Assembly (NCBI GenBank): GCA_903857665.1
Contig: CAIOFV010000119.1
Coordinates: 34,987-98,986, forward strand
From: an uncultured Myxococcales bacterium
GTDB taxonomy: Bacteria; Myxococcota_A; UBA9042; DTJE01
Reading direction: 5' to 3'
DNA length: 64,000 nt
The notes beneath the pieces were generated by a model that saw only the letters and a program-made list of their open reading frames with translations, had not been told where the DNA came from and did no database searches. The position numbers and the translations under genes were made by a program. Below, piece by piece: positions 36,083 to 43,802 of the stretch (position 1 is the stretch's first letter; every line of letters begins with the position of its first letter).

Positions 36083-37744
36083 CTACTTCGCCGGGAACAA
36101 CCGGGCGTCCAGCTCCGCACCATCGACGCAGAGGCCGTCGTTGATACGCGCGTCCGGCACGCCGCCGGGGCAGAAGATCGACCCCAGGTGGGGCAGCGCG
36201 CACAGGTCCGGCGCGGGCGTGCAAGGAACGCCCGCCAGGCACGGCCGCAGCGTGTCGCAGGTGCACACCGGCGAAACGGTCGTTCCGGCGGACGTGACGG
36301 GTTCGAGGATCTGCGGGAGATTCGCGCAGCTCCGGCCCGCGCCGCAGCAGGTCGATGACCCGTCGCAACTCCCGTCCAGCGCGGCGCAGATTCCCCCGTG
36401 TTGAGGGGACGGGATTGCGCATCGCGCCGGCATCGGGACGCAATCGGCGTCGGACATGCAGAACGCGAAGCAGCCCGACCCGGCGCATGGCTTTCCGTCC
36501 GGCCACACGCACCGGTTCACGGGGCCGCCCACGCAGGTGCAGGACACGTCGATCGGGGTGCACTCGTAGTCGGACATGCAGGGGGGGCTGGGCGTCGGGC
36601 AGATGTTCCCGACGGTCGTCACGCAGGTGTAGGTCGGGTCTCCCGTGCAGGTGCAGGGCGCCTGCCCCGCCGGCACCTGGCAGTCGAGGTCGCTGCCGCA
36701 CTGCACGCACTGGGGGACGTTGTTGATGGTCAGGCAGACCGGGAACTGGGTTCCCGGGCACTGGCCGTTGCAGGGATCGGTGTTTCCTCCGCAGACGCCG
36801 TTCTGGCAGGCTCCCTGGTAGTTGGGTGCGCAGTCCTCGTCCCGGCAGCAGTCCATGCAGAAGCCGTCGGCGCACTCGTGGCGCCCGCCCAGGCAGTAGC
36901 CGCCGCATGCGAACGTGCCCGGGTCGCAGTGCTCGTCGGGGCCGCAGGCGCTGTCGGCCAGGCACAAGGGAGGGTTTGCGACGCAGATGTGCGTGTCCGG
37001 CGAACACGACAGGAGGGGGGGCCTCGTGCAGTGGCTGTCTTCCGCGCACGCCCAGCAGTCGCCGCACGTCCGGCCCGGGTAGGGGCGGTCCGCCGGGCAG
37101 GCCCCGCAGATGTCGGGGCCGAGGGGTTGGCACACCGGGATGCCATGGGAATCCTCCCGGCAGGCGAACTTCGCCGTGTCCTTGCAAGGCCGGCCCGGGC
37201 CGCACTCGTCCACGCACGCGCCCAGGGCCTGGCCGACCTGCTTGAAGCAGCGTCCCCCGGGCACGCAGTCGAAGTCCCAGGTGCACGGGCAGCAGGTCGT
37301 CCCCCCGGCCCTGCACTCGCCGGTGACGAAATCGCAGGCGAGGCCGTCGGCGCACGGCGCATCGAACGCGCACGGGACGCAGGCCGCTGACTGGGGCTGG
37401 CAGAACCTCCCGTCGGTGCGCCCGTCATAGCAGAAGTAGGCCGGGGGGCAGTCCCGGTTGTCCACGCATGGCTGAAGGCAGGCCCGGGTCGTGCCCATCC
37501 TCAGGCACCGGGCGCCGCCCCCGCATTCGAGGTCCGTCGTGCAGGACTTGCAGTCCACTCGCGGGCCCGGCGGCACGTCGGCCGACCCGGGATCCCCGGG
37601 GCCGGGATCCCCGGGGCCGGGATCCGCGGGCTGCACATCCGGCGTCCGCACGATGTCGATGCCCTCCGGGTGCGACGGCTTCCAGGGAAGGCAGGCCCCG
37701 AACAGCAGCACGATGGCCGCGCAAGCGCGACGGTGCGGTCGCAT
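36083..37744 (-). CDS. Very cysteine-rich surface lipoprotein
   Basis: A 553-residue lipoprotein (lipobox L-F-G-A-C, Cys18) with a D-P-G-P-G repeat spacer (about 40-58). Beyond it roughly 75 cysteines occur in about 490 residues, arranged as repeated C-x-x-D-x-D-C units (for example C-V-D-N-R-D-C, C-R-D-E-D-C, C-M-S-D-A-D-C) separated by 8-20 residues. This resembles the disulfide-rich modules of myxobacterial surface lipoproteins with no known function. ATG 37744 directly follows a run of ten G that forms the Shine-Dalgarno. It converges with the DUF1697 gene and diverges from the outer-membrane-like gene at 38012. Confidence 0.82.
   Translation of the reverse strand: MRPHRRACAAIVLLFGACLPWKPSHPEGIDIVRTPDVQPADPGPGDPGPGDPGSADVPPGPRVDCKSCTTDLECGGGARCLRMGTTRACLQPCVDNRDCPPAYFCYDGRTDGRFCQPQSAACVPCAFDAPCADGLACDFVTGECRAGGTTCCPCTWDFDCVPGGRCFKQVGQALGACVDECGPGRPCKDTAKFACREDSHGIPVCQPLGPDICGACPADRPYPGRTCGDCWACAEDSHCTRPPLLSCSPDTHICVANPPLCLADSACGPDEHCDPGTFACGGYCLGGRHECADGFCMDCCRDEDCAPNYQGACQNGVCGGNTDPCNGQCPGTQFPVCLTINNVPQCVQCGSDLDCQVPAGQAPCTCTGDPTYTCVTTVGNICPTPSPPCMSDYECTPIDVSCTCVGGPVNRCVWPDGKPCAGSGCFAFCMSDADCVPMPARCAIPSPQHGGICAALDGSCDGSSTCCGAGRSCANLPQILEPVTSAGTTVSPVCTCDTLRPCLAGVPCTPAPDLCALPHLGSIFCPGGVPDARINDGLCVDGAELDARLFPAK
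37591..37630. repeat. 15-bp tandem repeats coding the D-P-G-P-G spacer
   Basis: Two perfect 15-bp units (37591-37605 and 37606-37620, each starting GATCCCCGGGG) and a partial third encode the D-P-G-P-G spacer of the Cys-rich lipoprotein. The unit is a multiple of three, so slippage would change spacer length without shifting frame. Confidence 0.8.
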
Positions 37745-38011
37745 TCCCCCCCCCCTGGGATCTGTCCAGGCGCAATGATACCGAATCCCCCCTCGGCCTG
37801 CCGGCGGCGAATCCGACCCGAAGGTTGCGTCGAACCGGGACTCCGCGGGCCGGTCCGATGGCCGCATCGAAAACGGTCCCAGCGCCCGGGAACATCAAGA
37901 AGAAACCTGCGCTTCGCGCCGCACCCATGGTACCCGGGGACCGGGCCTGTAGCATGGGATCGAAGGGTACGCGGAAAAGGAATCTACCAGGTGTTCCCAG
38001 GGAGGCTTGTC

Positions 38012-38689
38012 ATGCGGAAAGGCTGGTTGCTGCTCGTGCTGGGTGTACTTCTCGTCGCGGCTCCCGCGAAGGCTGTCGATGGCGACTGGACGGCCCAGGG
38101 GGCCGAACTGTTGAAGCCGGGACCGATCGCGTTCGACGTCGCCGCCGGCTACCCGGAACTGTACCTGGGCATCCACATCCCGGTCGCGGGGCTGGAGATC
38201 GTGCCCCGGTTCACGTTCTTCTACGGGGAAGACCTGTTCCTGAACCTCGGGAACACGATCGGGGCCCAGGTGAAGATCAACGTGATGCACCAGGGCATGT
38301 GGGACCTGTCCGTCAACCCGGCCCTCGACCTGGTGTTCGGCTACTGGGGCGGCGGCTATGGCGGCCTGGGCTTCGGTGGACACCACGTGTACCGCACCGG
38401 GTTTTCGTTCGGCATCCGGCTGGAGCCGGACGTGACCGCCACGGTGCGTCCGCTGGGCTGGCTGGCGGTCTATTTCGGGATGCACATCCCGTTGACGTTC
38501 ATCGCCACCCCCGGGTTCCTGGCCCGGATCCCGCTGCTGGTCCGGGCGGGCGTCGAGTTCACGGTCCTCCCCAAGCTGAACGTCTGGGTCACGCCCATCG
38601 ACGTGGGCCCGTCGATCCGGGTGGTGAAGGGCGGGACGTGGGTGTGGCCATCGGCCAGCTTCATGGCTGGCGTGGCGATCAAACTGTAG
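38012..38689 (+). CDS. Small exported, probably outer-membrane beta-barrel protein
   Basis: A 225-residue protein with a clear signal peptide (M-R-K-G-W-L-L-L-V-L-G-V-L-L-V-A-A-P-A-K-A). The mature part has alternating hydrophobic/polar strands, many Gly and aromatic residues and a hydrophobic final residue pattern (V-A-I-K-L), as expected for an 8- to 10-stranded outer-membrane barrel. ATG 38012 follows GGGAGG at seven bases. No family is recognised. It diverges from the Cys-rich lipoprotein and converges with the GT-C gene. Confidence 0.72.
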   Translation: MRKGWLLLVLGVLLVAAPAKAVDGDWTAQGAELLKPGPIAFDVAAGYPELYLGIHIPVAGLEIVPRFTFFYGEDLFLNLGNTIGAQVKINVMHQGMWDLSVNPALDLVFGYWGGGYGGLGFGGHHVYRTGFSFGIRLEPDVTATVRPLGWLAVYFGMHIPLTFIATPGFLARIPLLVRAGVEFTVLPKLNVWVTPIDVGPSIRVVKGGTWVWPSASFMAGVAIKL

Positions 38690-38750
38690 GCGCATCGGCC
38701 GCGCTTTCGTTCGCGCCAACGCGCCGGTCCCGGGGAAAGGGGAACCGGGC

Positions 38751-40583
38751 TCAGGGGGATCCGGTCGATCCGATCCCCGGCAGCCACGGGAAGGCGTAGG
38801 ACCACCCGTCGATGCGAGGGCGGCCGTCGAGGTCGTCGGGCGAGGGGTAGTCGTCGGCGCGCTGCGATGCGGCGACCCGCGCCACGATCGGTCCCATGTC
38901 GTCGCACGGGACCTCGCGAGCCGACAGGCTTCCATAGTCGAACCACTGGTACACGCAGTCGCGATCGGCATGTGTGGCGCGCAGGTACGCCACCGACGGC
39001 CCCGAGGCTCGCGGATACCGGACCACGGTGTCGTCCGGGGAGCGGGGCCTGAAGGGGATGCCCCACACCCACCCGGCGATCGGGCGTCCTGCCGGGAAGC
39101 GTTCCTGCAGCACCAGCGTCGGCCGGTCATGCGGCGTGGCCGGGGCCGCCATCGCGATCCGATCGGTCAGGCGCACCAGGCGGGCTGCCTGCTCTGCGAA
39201 GAACGTGGTGGTCCCCAGCAGCACCATCGCGACCAGGATGCCCGCGGCGACGCCCCGCCAGCGCGTGGCGGCCAATTTCTCGACGACCGCGGCGGCCGAC
39301 AGCGCGAAGAACGGGATCGCCGCGTGGTGGTAGATGGCACCGGTATCGCTGGTGCCGATCGAGTAGTAGCCGATGTGGAACACGAACGTCGCCAGCGCGA
39401 TCCACGCCCACGGCGCGACGGCCTTGCGCCGCGGCATTCCGCACGCCAGCCAGGCGATCGGCGCAGCCAGCGACACGGGCCAGCCCAGGGCCCAGCCGTT
39501 CAGCCGGATGGCCGCGAAGGCCGCCGCGAGGAACCCGTCGCCCACGGTGTGGGAGATGCCCGGCGCGACCTCGGCGCCGAACCCGAACTGCTCGGTCCCG
39601 GCCAGCGCCCACGGCAGCGTCAGCGGGTTGCCCGTCACCGCGGCGTCGTAGGCCAGGATCGCCAGCACCCAGGGGGCGATCCCGAGGACCATGCCGCCCA
39701 GCGCGCGCCGGTCGGACCACAACGCCATCGCCCCGACGACCGCGCCCGCGGGCAGGGCCATCTGCGGGCGAGCGGCCAGCGCCAGTCCCATCGCCAGGCC
39801 CGCCCACACGCCCCCCGACACGCCCCCGCGCCCGACGGCCCAGACCGCCACCGCCACCCCGGCCAGCGCCGGCGCCTGGCTGAGCGGGCAGGCGGTGGTC
39901 AGCACGAAGCCCGGGCTGAGGGCCAGCAGCATCGCGGCGCCGCCGGCAACCGCGTCGGTCGAATCCCGGCGGGCTGCCCGGCGCACGAACGCCACGGTGG
40001 CGGCGGCCAGCAGCAGGTGCAGCAGCAGCGGGAACCCCAGCCGGATGCCGAACGCCAGCATCAGCGGTTCGCCGAACAGGTACTTCCCGGTGGTGCCCTG
40101 GTCGGTGAAGATCGTGAACGCTTCCTGGAACTGCGCGGCGGCGGGGATCGGCGGCGCCAGCAGATCGCCATCCGCCAGAAGGTGCCCCTGCACCAGGTAC
40201 GTCGCCTCGTCGTCCTGCAGCGGGATGCCGCGCAGCACCAGCAATGCGGCCAGCAGCACCAGCGCGGCCGCCGTCACCGGCGCGGCGGCGCCGATCCACG
40301 GCGGCAGCTTCCGGCGCCCCGCGAGACCGGCCAGCGCCACGCCGATCAGCACGCAGGCCGGCCCCAGCAGCATCAGGCGCGCCGCGTGGCTGGACAACTG
40401 CTCGGGCGTGAACCCGCACATCGGCGCGAACAGGGCCGTGCGGAAGCGGGGCGCGTAGTCGAAGAAGTCGAACCAGGTGTAGGCGAACTCGCGCCAGCCG
40501 CGCGGGATCGAACCGATCGCGGCCGCCGCCGCGGCCAGCAGGAGCAGGCCGCCGACGAGGGCCAGGATGCGTCGCCCGGTCAC
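38751..40583 (-). CDS. GT-C type polytopic membrane glycosyltransferase-like protein
   Basis: About 610 residues with roughly 11 membrane helices followed by a soluble C-terminal part of about 120 residues. The first extracytoplasmic loop has the acidic motif LQDDEATYLVQGHLLADGDL and later K-Y-L-F-G-E-P-L-M-L-A-F-G, the layout of GT-C enzymes (ArnT/PMT-like) that move sugars from lipid-linked donors. Acceptor and donor are unknown. The GTG at 40583 has GAGG five bases upstream and is preferred; GTG 40589 overlaps that site. It is followed after 62 bases by the convergent outer-membrane-like gene, with no obvious partner. Confidence 0.75.
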   Translation of the reverse strand: MTGRRILALVGGLLLLAAAAAAIGSIPRGWREFAYTWFDFFDYAPRFRTALFAPMCGFTPEQLSSHAARLMLLGPACVLIGVALAGLAGRRKLPPWIGAAAPVTAAALVLLAALLVLRGIPLQDDEATYLVQGHLLADGDLLAPPIPAAAQFQEAFTIFTDQGTTGKYLFGEPLMLAFGIRLGFPLLLHLLLAAATVAFVRRAARRDSTDAVAGGAAMLLALSPGFVLTTACPLSQAPALAGVAVAVWAVGRGGVSGGVWAGLAMGLALAARPQMALPAGAVVGAMALWSDRRALGGMVLGIAPWVLAILAYDAAVTGNPLTLPWALAGTEQFGFGAEVAPGISHTVGDGFLAAAFAAIRLNGWALGWPVSLAAPIAWLACGMPRRKAVAPWAWIALATFVFHIGYYSIGTSDTGAIYHHAAIPFFALSAAAVVEKLAATRWRGVAAGILVAMVLLGTTTFFAEQAARLVRLTDRIAMAAPATPHDRPTLVLQERFPAGRPIAGWVWGIPFRPRSPDDTVVRYPRASGPSVAYLRATHADRDCVYQWFDYGSLSAREVPCDDMGPIVARVAASQRADDYPSPDDLDGRPRIDGWSYAFPWLPGIGSTGSP

Positions 40584-40793
40584 GTTCACCTCGGTTTCCC
40601 GACCTCGCCAGGGTGCGTCGTCCTGTGTAGCACACGGGCCCGGTCCCGGAAAGGAGGCCGCAGGGTTCGAGGTCGTCCGGCGGGAAGGCGCCGAGGCGCG
40701 GGCCTTGCGCGGACGATCCGCGCGCCCGATGGTACGGGCGACGGCCCGGGTTTTGTGGCGGTGCGGCCCCGGGACGGCGCGTGGAGGTGCAGC

Positions 40794-41009
40794 ATGTGCG
40801 GGATCGATTTCAAGTGGGCGCGGACCGAGCAGGAAGGCCTGTCGGGAGACGCGAGGACGGGCAGGGAGTCGACCGGCGATGCGGAATCGCCGGTGGCCGA
40901 GGAACGGCCGGATCAGCGCCCGGGCTTCTTGGGCCCGCCGCGCGTGAACGGCCTGCGGCCCTCATCGCGAGGCGCGGACCGCGGCGAGGAGCGCGTTTCC
41001 GGACGTTGA
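40794..41009 (+). CDS. Possible 71-residue hydrophilic small protein, antisense to the helicase tail
   Basis: ATG 40794 is preceded by GGAGG at six bases, and the frame stays open for 71 codons, overlapping the last 97 bases of the DEAD-box gene on the other strand. The product is charged, rich in Arg/Glu/Gly and has no recognised motif. The downstream half probably exists only because the opposite strand codes an Arg/Pro/Gly-rich tail. The rest of the 40584-40912 gap holds nothing else I can support. Low confidence that it is a gene. Confidence 0.22.
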   Translation: MCGIDFKWARTEQEGLSGDARTGRESTGDAESPVAEERPDQRPGFLGPPRVNGLRPSSRGADRGEERVSGR

Positions 41010-42424
41010 TCGGGGCGCGAGTCCGGGCGCCCGTCGGTCCGCGGTCCCGTCTTCCAGGCCGGCTTCGGCCCGTAGCGCGGCGCGTAGGGCCGGCGCTCCC
41101 GATCGTCCCCGTAACCGCCCCGGGGCGGTTCCGGGATGTCGAATCCCGAGTGGGACTCGGTTTCGATCATCGACAGCAGGATCGACACCAGCGCTTCCGG
41201 CGCGCGTTCCGCCAGCAGCTTCCGGGCCAGCCCGATGAAGCGGGTGGGAGCCTCGGGGGTGCCGACGCGTTCCGCCAGGCGGCGGGAGCGCGCCTCGCGG
41301 ATCTCGTCGCGGGTCGGCACGGGACGCCAGTCCAGCGTCAGACCGCCCCGGCGCGCCCAGGCCGCCAGGATGCGCGACTCCTTGAACCCCACCAGCGCCA
41401 GGCTGGTCCCCTTCTGGCCGGCGCGGCCCGTTCGTCCCGACCGGTGGATGTAGTTTTCCAGCAGCATCGGGATCCCGACGTGCACCACCAGCGGCATGTT
41501 CTCGACGTCGATGCCCCGGGCCGCCACGTCGGTGGCCACCAGGTACCGCAGCTTCCCTTCCTTGAACGCGTTCATGATCCGGGTGCGGACGCTCTGGACC
41601 AGGTCCCCGTGGAGGTACTCCGCGGCCAGGCCGGCCTCGCGCAGGGCCTCGGCGATCTCCTCGGCCTCCTGCCGGCGCTTGGAAAAGATCAGCGCCGACG
41701 ACGGTTCGTCCAGCAGCAGGAAGTTCACCAGCGCCCGCGTGTGCTGCCGCTCGTCCACCAGGCACGGCGTGTGCGCGATGTCCGCGTGGGACGTGACGCC
41801 CCCGGAGTCGCCCAGCGACACCCGGTGCGGGTCCTTCAGGAAGCGGCGCGCAAGGCTGGCGATGGGGGCGGGCAGGGTGGCCGAAAAGAGGTACGTCTGC
41901 GGGTCGTCGTGGGTCTGCGCGAGGATCTTTTCGACGTCCTCGATGAAGCCCATGTTCAGCATCTCGTCGCACTCGTCCAGCACCACCATCGTCACCGTGG
42001 CGAGGTCCAGCGTGCCGCGTTCCAGGTGGTCCAGCACGCGGCCCGGCGTCCCCACTACCACCGGCGCGCCCAGGCGCAGGGCCGACAACTGCGGGTCGTA
42101 GCTGCTGCCGCCGACCAGCAACGCGATCGGAAGCCGCGGCATCACGCTGCGCAGTTCGGCCGCCACCTGCTGGGCCAGTTCGCGGGTCGGCGTCAGCACG
42201 ATGGCCTGCGCGTGCCCCTCGTTGGACAGCCGGTGCATCAAGGGCAGGCCGAAGGCCAGCGTCTTGCCGCTTCCGGTGCGGCTCTGCACCAGCAGGTCCC
42301 GACCTTCCATCCCCGGCTGGAAGCATTCCGCCTGGACCTCGGTCGGGGTGTGGAAGCCGCGCTGGTCCAGGGCGGACAGGAAGGGCTCGGCGCAACCGAG
42401 TCCCAGGAACGTCGTAGTGTCCAA
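40913..42424 (-). CDS. DEAD-box RNA helicase with basic C-terminal tail
   Basis: A 503-residue ATP-dependent RNA helicase. Motifs from TTG 42424 are: Q motif (F-H-T-P-T-E-V-Q), Walker A S-R-T-G-S-G-K-T (48-55), Ia P-T-R-E-L-A, motif II D-E-C-D (150-153, a variant of D-E-A-D), S-A-T (181), and H-R-S-G-R-T-G-R-A-G. The C-terminus after about 400 is Arg/Pro/Gly-rich, as in cold-shock or ribosome-assembly helicases that bind RNA through it. TTG 42424 is chosen for the GGAGG four bases upstream; a GTG at 42469 has no Shine-Dalgarno. Roles in RNA decay or ribosome biogenesis are likely; RNase J is encoded 16 kb away. Confidence 0.9.
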   Translation of the reverse strand: MDTTTFLGLGCAEPFLSALDQRGFHTPTEVQAECFQPGMEGRDLLVQSRTGSGKTLAFGLPLMHRLSNEGHAQAIVLTPTRELAQQVAAELRSVMPRLPIALLVGGSSYDPQLSALRLGAPVVVGTPGRVLDHLERGTLDLATVTMVVLDECDEMLNMGFIEDVEKILAQTHDDPQTYLFSATLPAPIASLARRFLKDPHRVSLGDSGGVTSHADIAHTPCLVDERQHTRALVNFLLLDEPSSALIFSKRRQEAEEIAEALREAGLAAEYLHGDLVQSVRTRIMNAFKEGKLRYLVATDVAARGIDVENMPLVVHVGIPMLLENYIHRSGRTGRAGQKGTSLALVGFKESRILAAWARRGGLTLDWRPVPTRDEIREARSRRLAERVGTPEAPTRFIGLARKLLAERAPEALVSILLSMIETESHSGFDIPEPPRGGYGDDRERRPYAPRYGPKPAWKTGPRTDGRPDSRPDQRPETRSSPRSAPRDEGRRPFTRGGPKKPGR

Positions 42425-42552
42425 GAATCCTCCGGGGCATGGGACGAAGTGGAAGGATGCGACCTGCACCGGTCACGCAATCGCCGGGCACAGTATCCCA
42501 TTTCGGGCGTCGCGCCGCCAGCCATCAACGCGCGGACGAAGGGGCGAGGCGG

Positions 42553-42831
42553 TCAGGCCAGGGCCTTCGGGACCTTGTAGTTCAGTTCCGACTCGATCTG
42601 GTTGCCGGCCAGTTTCTCGATCAGGAACGGCAGTTCCATCGTGATCTGGACGGTCGTGTCGGTCACCACCACCTTGGCGCTGGTGCCCTTGCCGGCCATC
42701 TCGAACCCGGTGTCGGTCGAGGTCACCTTCATCATGTACTTCTTGGCGAGGTTCTCGGCCATCGGCGCCGCGCGCTTGATGGCTTCCTCGCGTCCCAGTG
42801 CATGGGGGAACGTGTACGTCTTGGCGCCCAT
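42553..42831 (-). CDS. Small protein resembling the polyhydroxyalkanoic-acid system family
   Basis: A 92-residue cytoplasmic protein. The pattern H-A-L-G-R-E-E-A-I-K-R-A near the N-terminus, then a beta-rich stretch (G-F-E-M-A-G-K-G-T-S-A-K-V-V-V-T-D) and a final helix I-E-K-L-A-G-N-Q-I-E-S-E-L, fits the PF09650-type 'putative polyhydroxyalkanoic acid system' family. No PHA synthase or phasin gene is near, so a PHA role is not supported by context. ATG 42831 follows GAGGAGGA. Confidence 0.6.
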   Translation of the reverse strand: MGAKTYTFPHALGREEAIKRAAPMAENLAKKYMMKVTSTDTGFEMAGKGTSAKVVVTDTTVQITMELPFLIEKLAGNQIESELNYKVPKALA

Positions 42832-42948
42832 GGAATCCTCCTCGGGAAAAGGCTGTAGCGGAGTACCACCGGCGGGGCCGTTTCGTCAATCCCCGCTTTG
42901 TCTGCAAAGGGGGGCGACACCCTGTCGGGGGCGAGGTCGCGTCGAGCC

Positions 42949-43032
42949 CTACCTCACGATGCAGCAGAGGACGGCCAGCATCGCGATGCCCATCAGGACC
43001 AGGTCGCCGATTTCCGCACGATTGATGCCCAT
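42949..43032 (-). CDS. 27-residue single-helix membrane peptide
   Basis: ATG 43032 is preceded by GGAGG at seven bases. The product is MGINRAEIGDL followed by a hydrophobic helix (V-L-M-G-I-A-M-L-A-V-L-C-C-I-V) and a final Arg, with a stop at 42949. The strong ribosome site, short polar head and well-formed helix support a real small membrane protein. No homologue is known to me. It precedes the 92-residue gene on the same strand by 117 bases. Confidence 0.6.
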   Translation of the reverse strand: MGINRAEIGDLVLMGIAMLAVLCCIVR

Positions 43033-43192
43033 CACTGAACCTCCGTTCACCCACTCGCGAGGATAGATCGGGGGTGCGACATGGACCCGGGGGTCCGTGC
43101 ATCCGGGCTTCCCCGGAGGGCGCGGATGTGTAGGATCGCGCATCGAGGCCGCGCATCATGCGGCGGCCCCGGGCCCTTCGCAGGAGTGCAGG

Positions 43193-43771
43193 ATGACCCG
43201 CTCGATTCGCCTGTTCGCGCTGGTGACGCTGCTGATCGTGGCCGCGTGCGGAGGCGGCTCCGACCCGGGCACCGACCCGGGGGCCTTGGACGTGGGGTCC
43301 GACCCCGGTCCGGCGGACGTGATTGCCGACGTCTCCGTGGACATCGTCACCGATCGGCTGGCCCCGGACGTCGATGAATCGGACCCCGGCGCGCTCGATC
43401 CGGGCCTCCTGGACCCCGGCACCGTGGACCCGGGAGTGATGGACGTGCCCGTGCAGGACCCGGGCCCCACGGACCCCGGCGTTTCCGATCCCGGGGCTGC
43501 CGACGTGCCGGCCGTGGGCACCAAGGGCGCCGGCGAACTGTGCAAGGACGCCAGCGAATGCGCCATGAGCATGGACTGCATCGCGGGCCAGTACACGCCG
43601 GCCCACTGCAACATCCAGTGCACCACAACGGACCAGTGCCTGGCGATCGCCCCCGGCACCACGGTGACCTGCCAGGCCATCGGGGGAACCGGCGTCTGCC
43701 TTTGGACCTGCAGCGGGGGCAAGAAGTGCCCGGGCCAGTTGCCGTGTTCCGACGGCTACTTCTGCGGCTGA
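43193..43771 (+). CDS. Small lipoprotein with D-P-G spacer and Cys-rich domain
   Basis: A 192-residue lipoprotein (lipobox V-A-A-C, Cys19). About 95 residues of Asp/Pro/Gly/Val repeats (D-P-G-T-D-P-G-A-L-D-V, repeated D-P-G-x-x-D-P-G) lead to a C-terminal domain of about 80 residues with ten cysteines (C-K-D-A-S-E-C, C-T-T-T-D-Q-C, C-S-G-G-K-K-C). The C-terminal module resembles single units of the large Cys-rich lipoprotein at 36083-37744. ATG 43193 has AGGAG at seven bases. Surface-exposed; function unknown. Confidence 0.78.
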   Translation: MTRSIRLFALVTLLIVAACGGGSDPGTDPGALDVGSDPGPADVIADVSVDIVTDRLAPDVDESDPGALDPGLLDPGTVDPGVMDVPVQDPGPTDPGVSDPGAADVPAVGTKGAGELCKDASECAMSMDCIAGQYTPAHCNIQCTTTDQCLAIAPGTTVTCQAIGGTGVCLWTCSGGKKCPGQLPCSDGYFCG

Positions 43772-43802
43772 CGATCGTCCTGCGGTCCCGTCCAGGCGGC
43801 GT

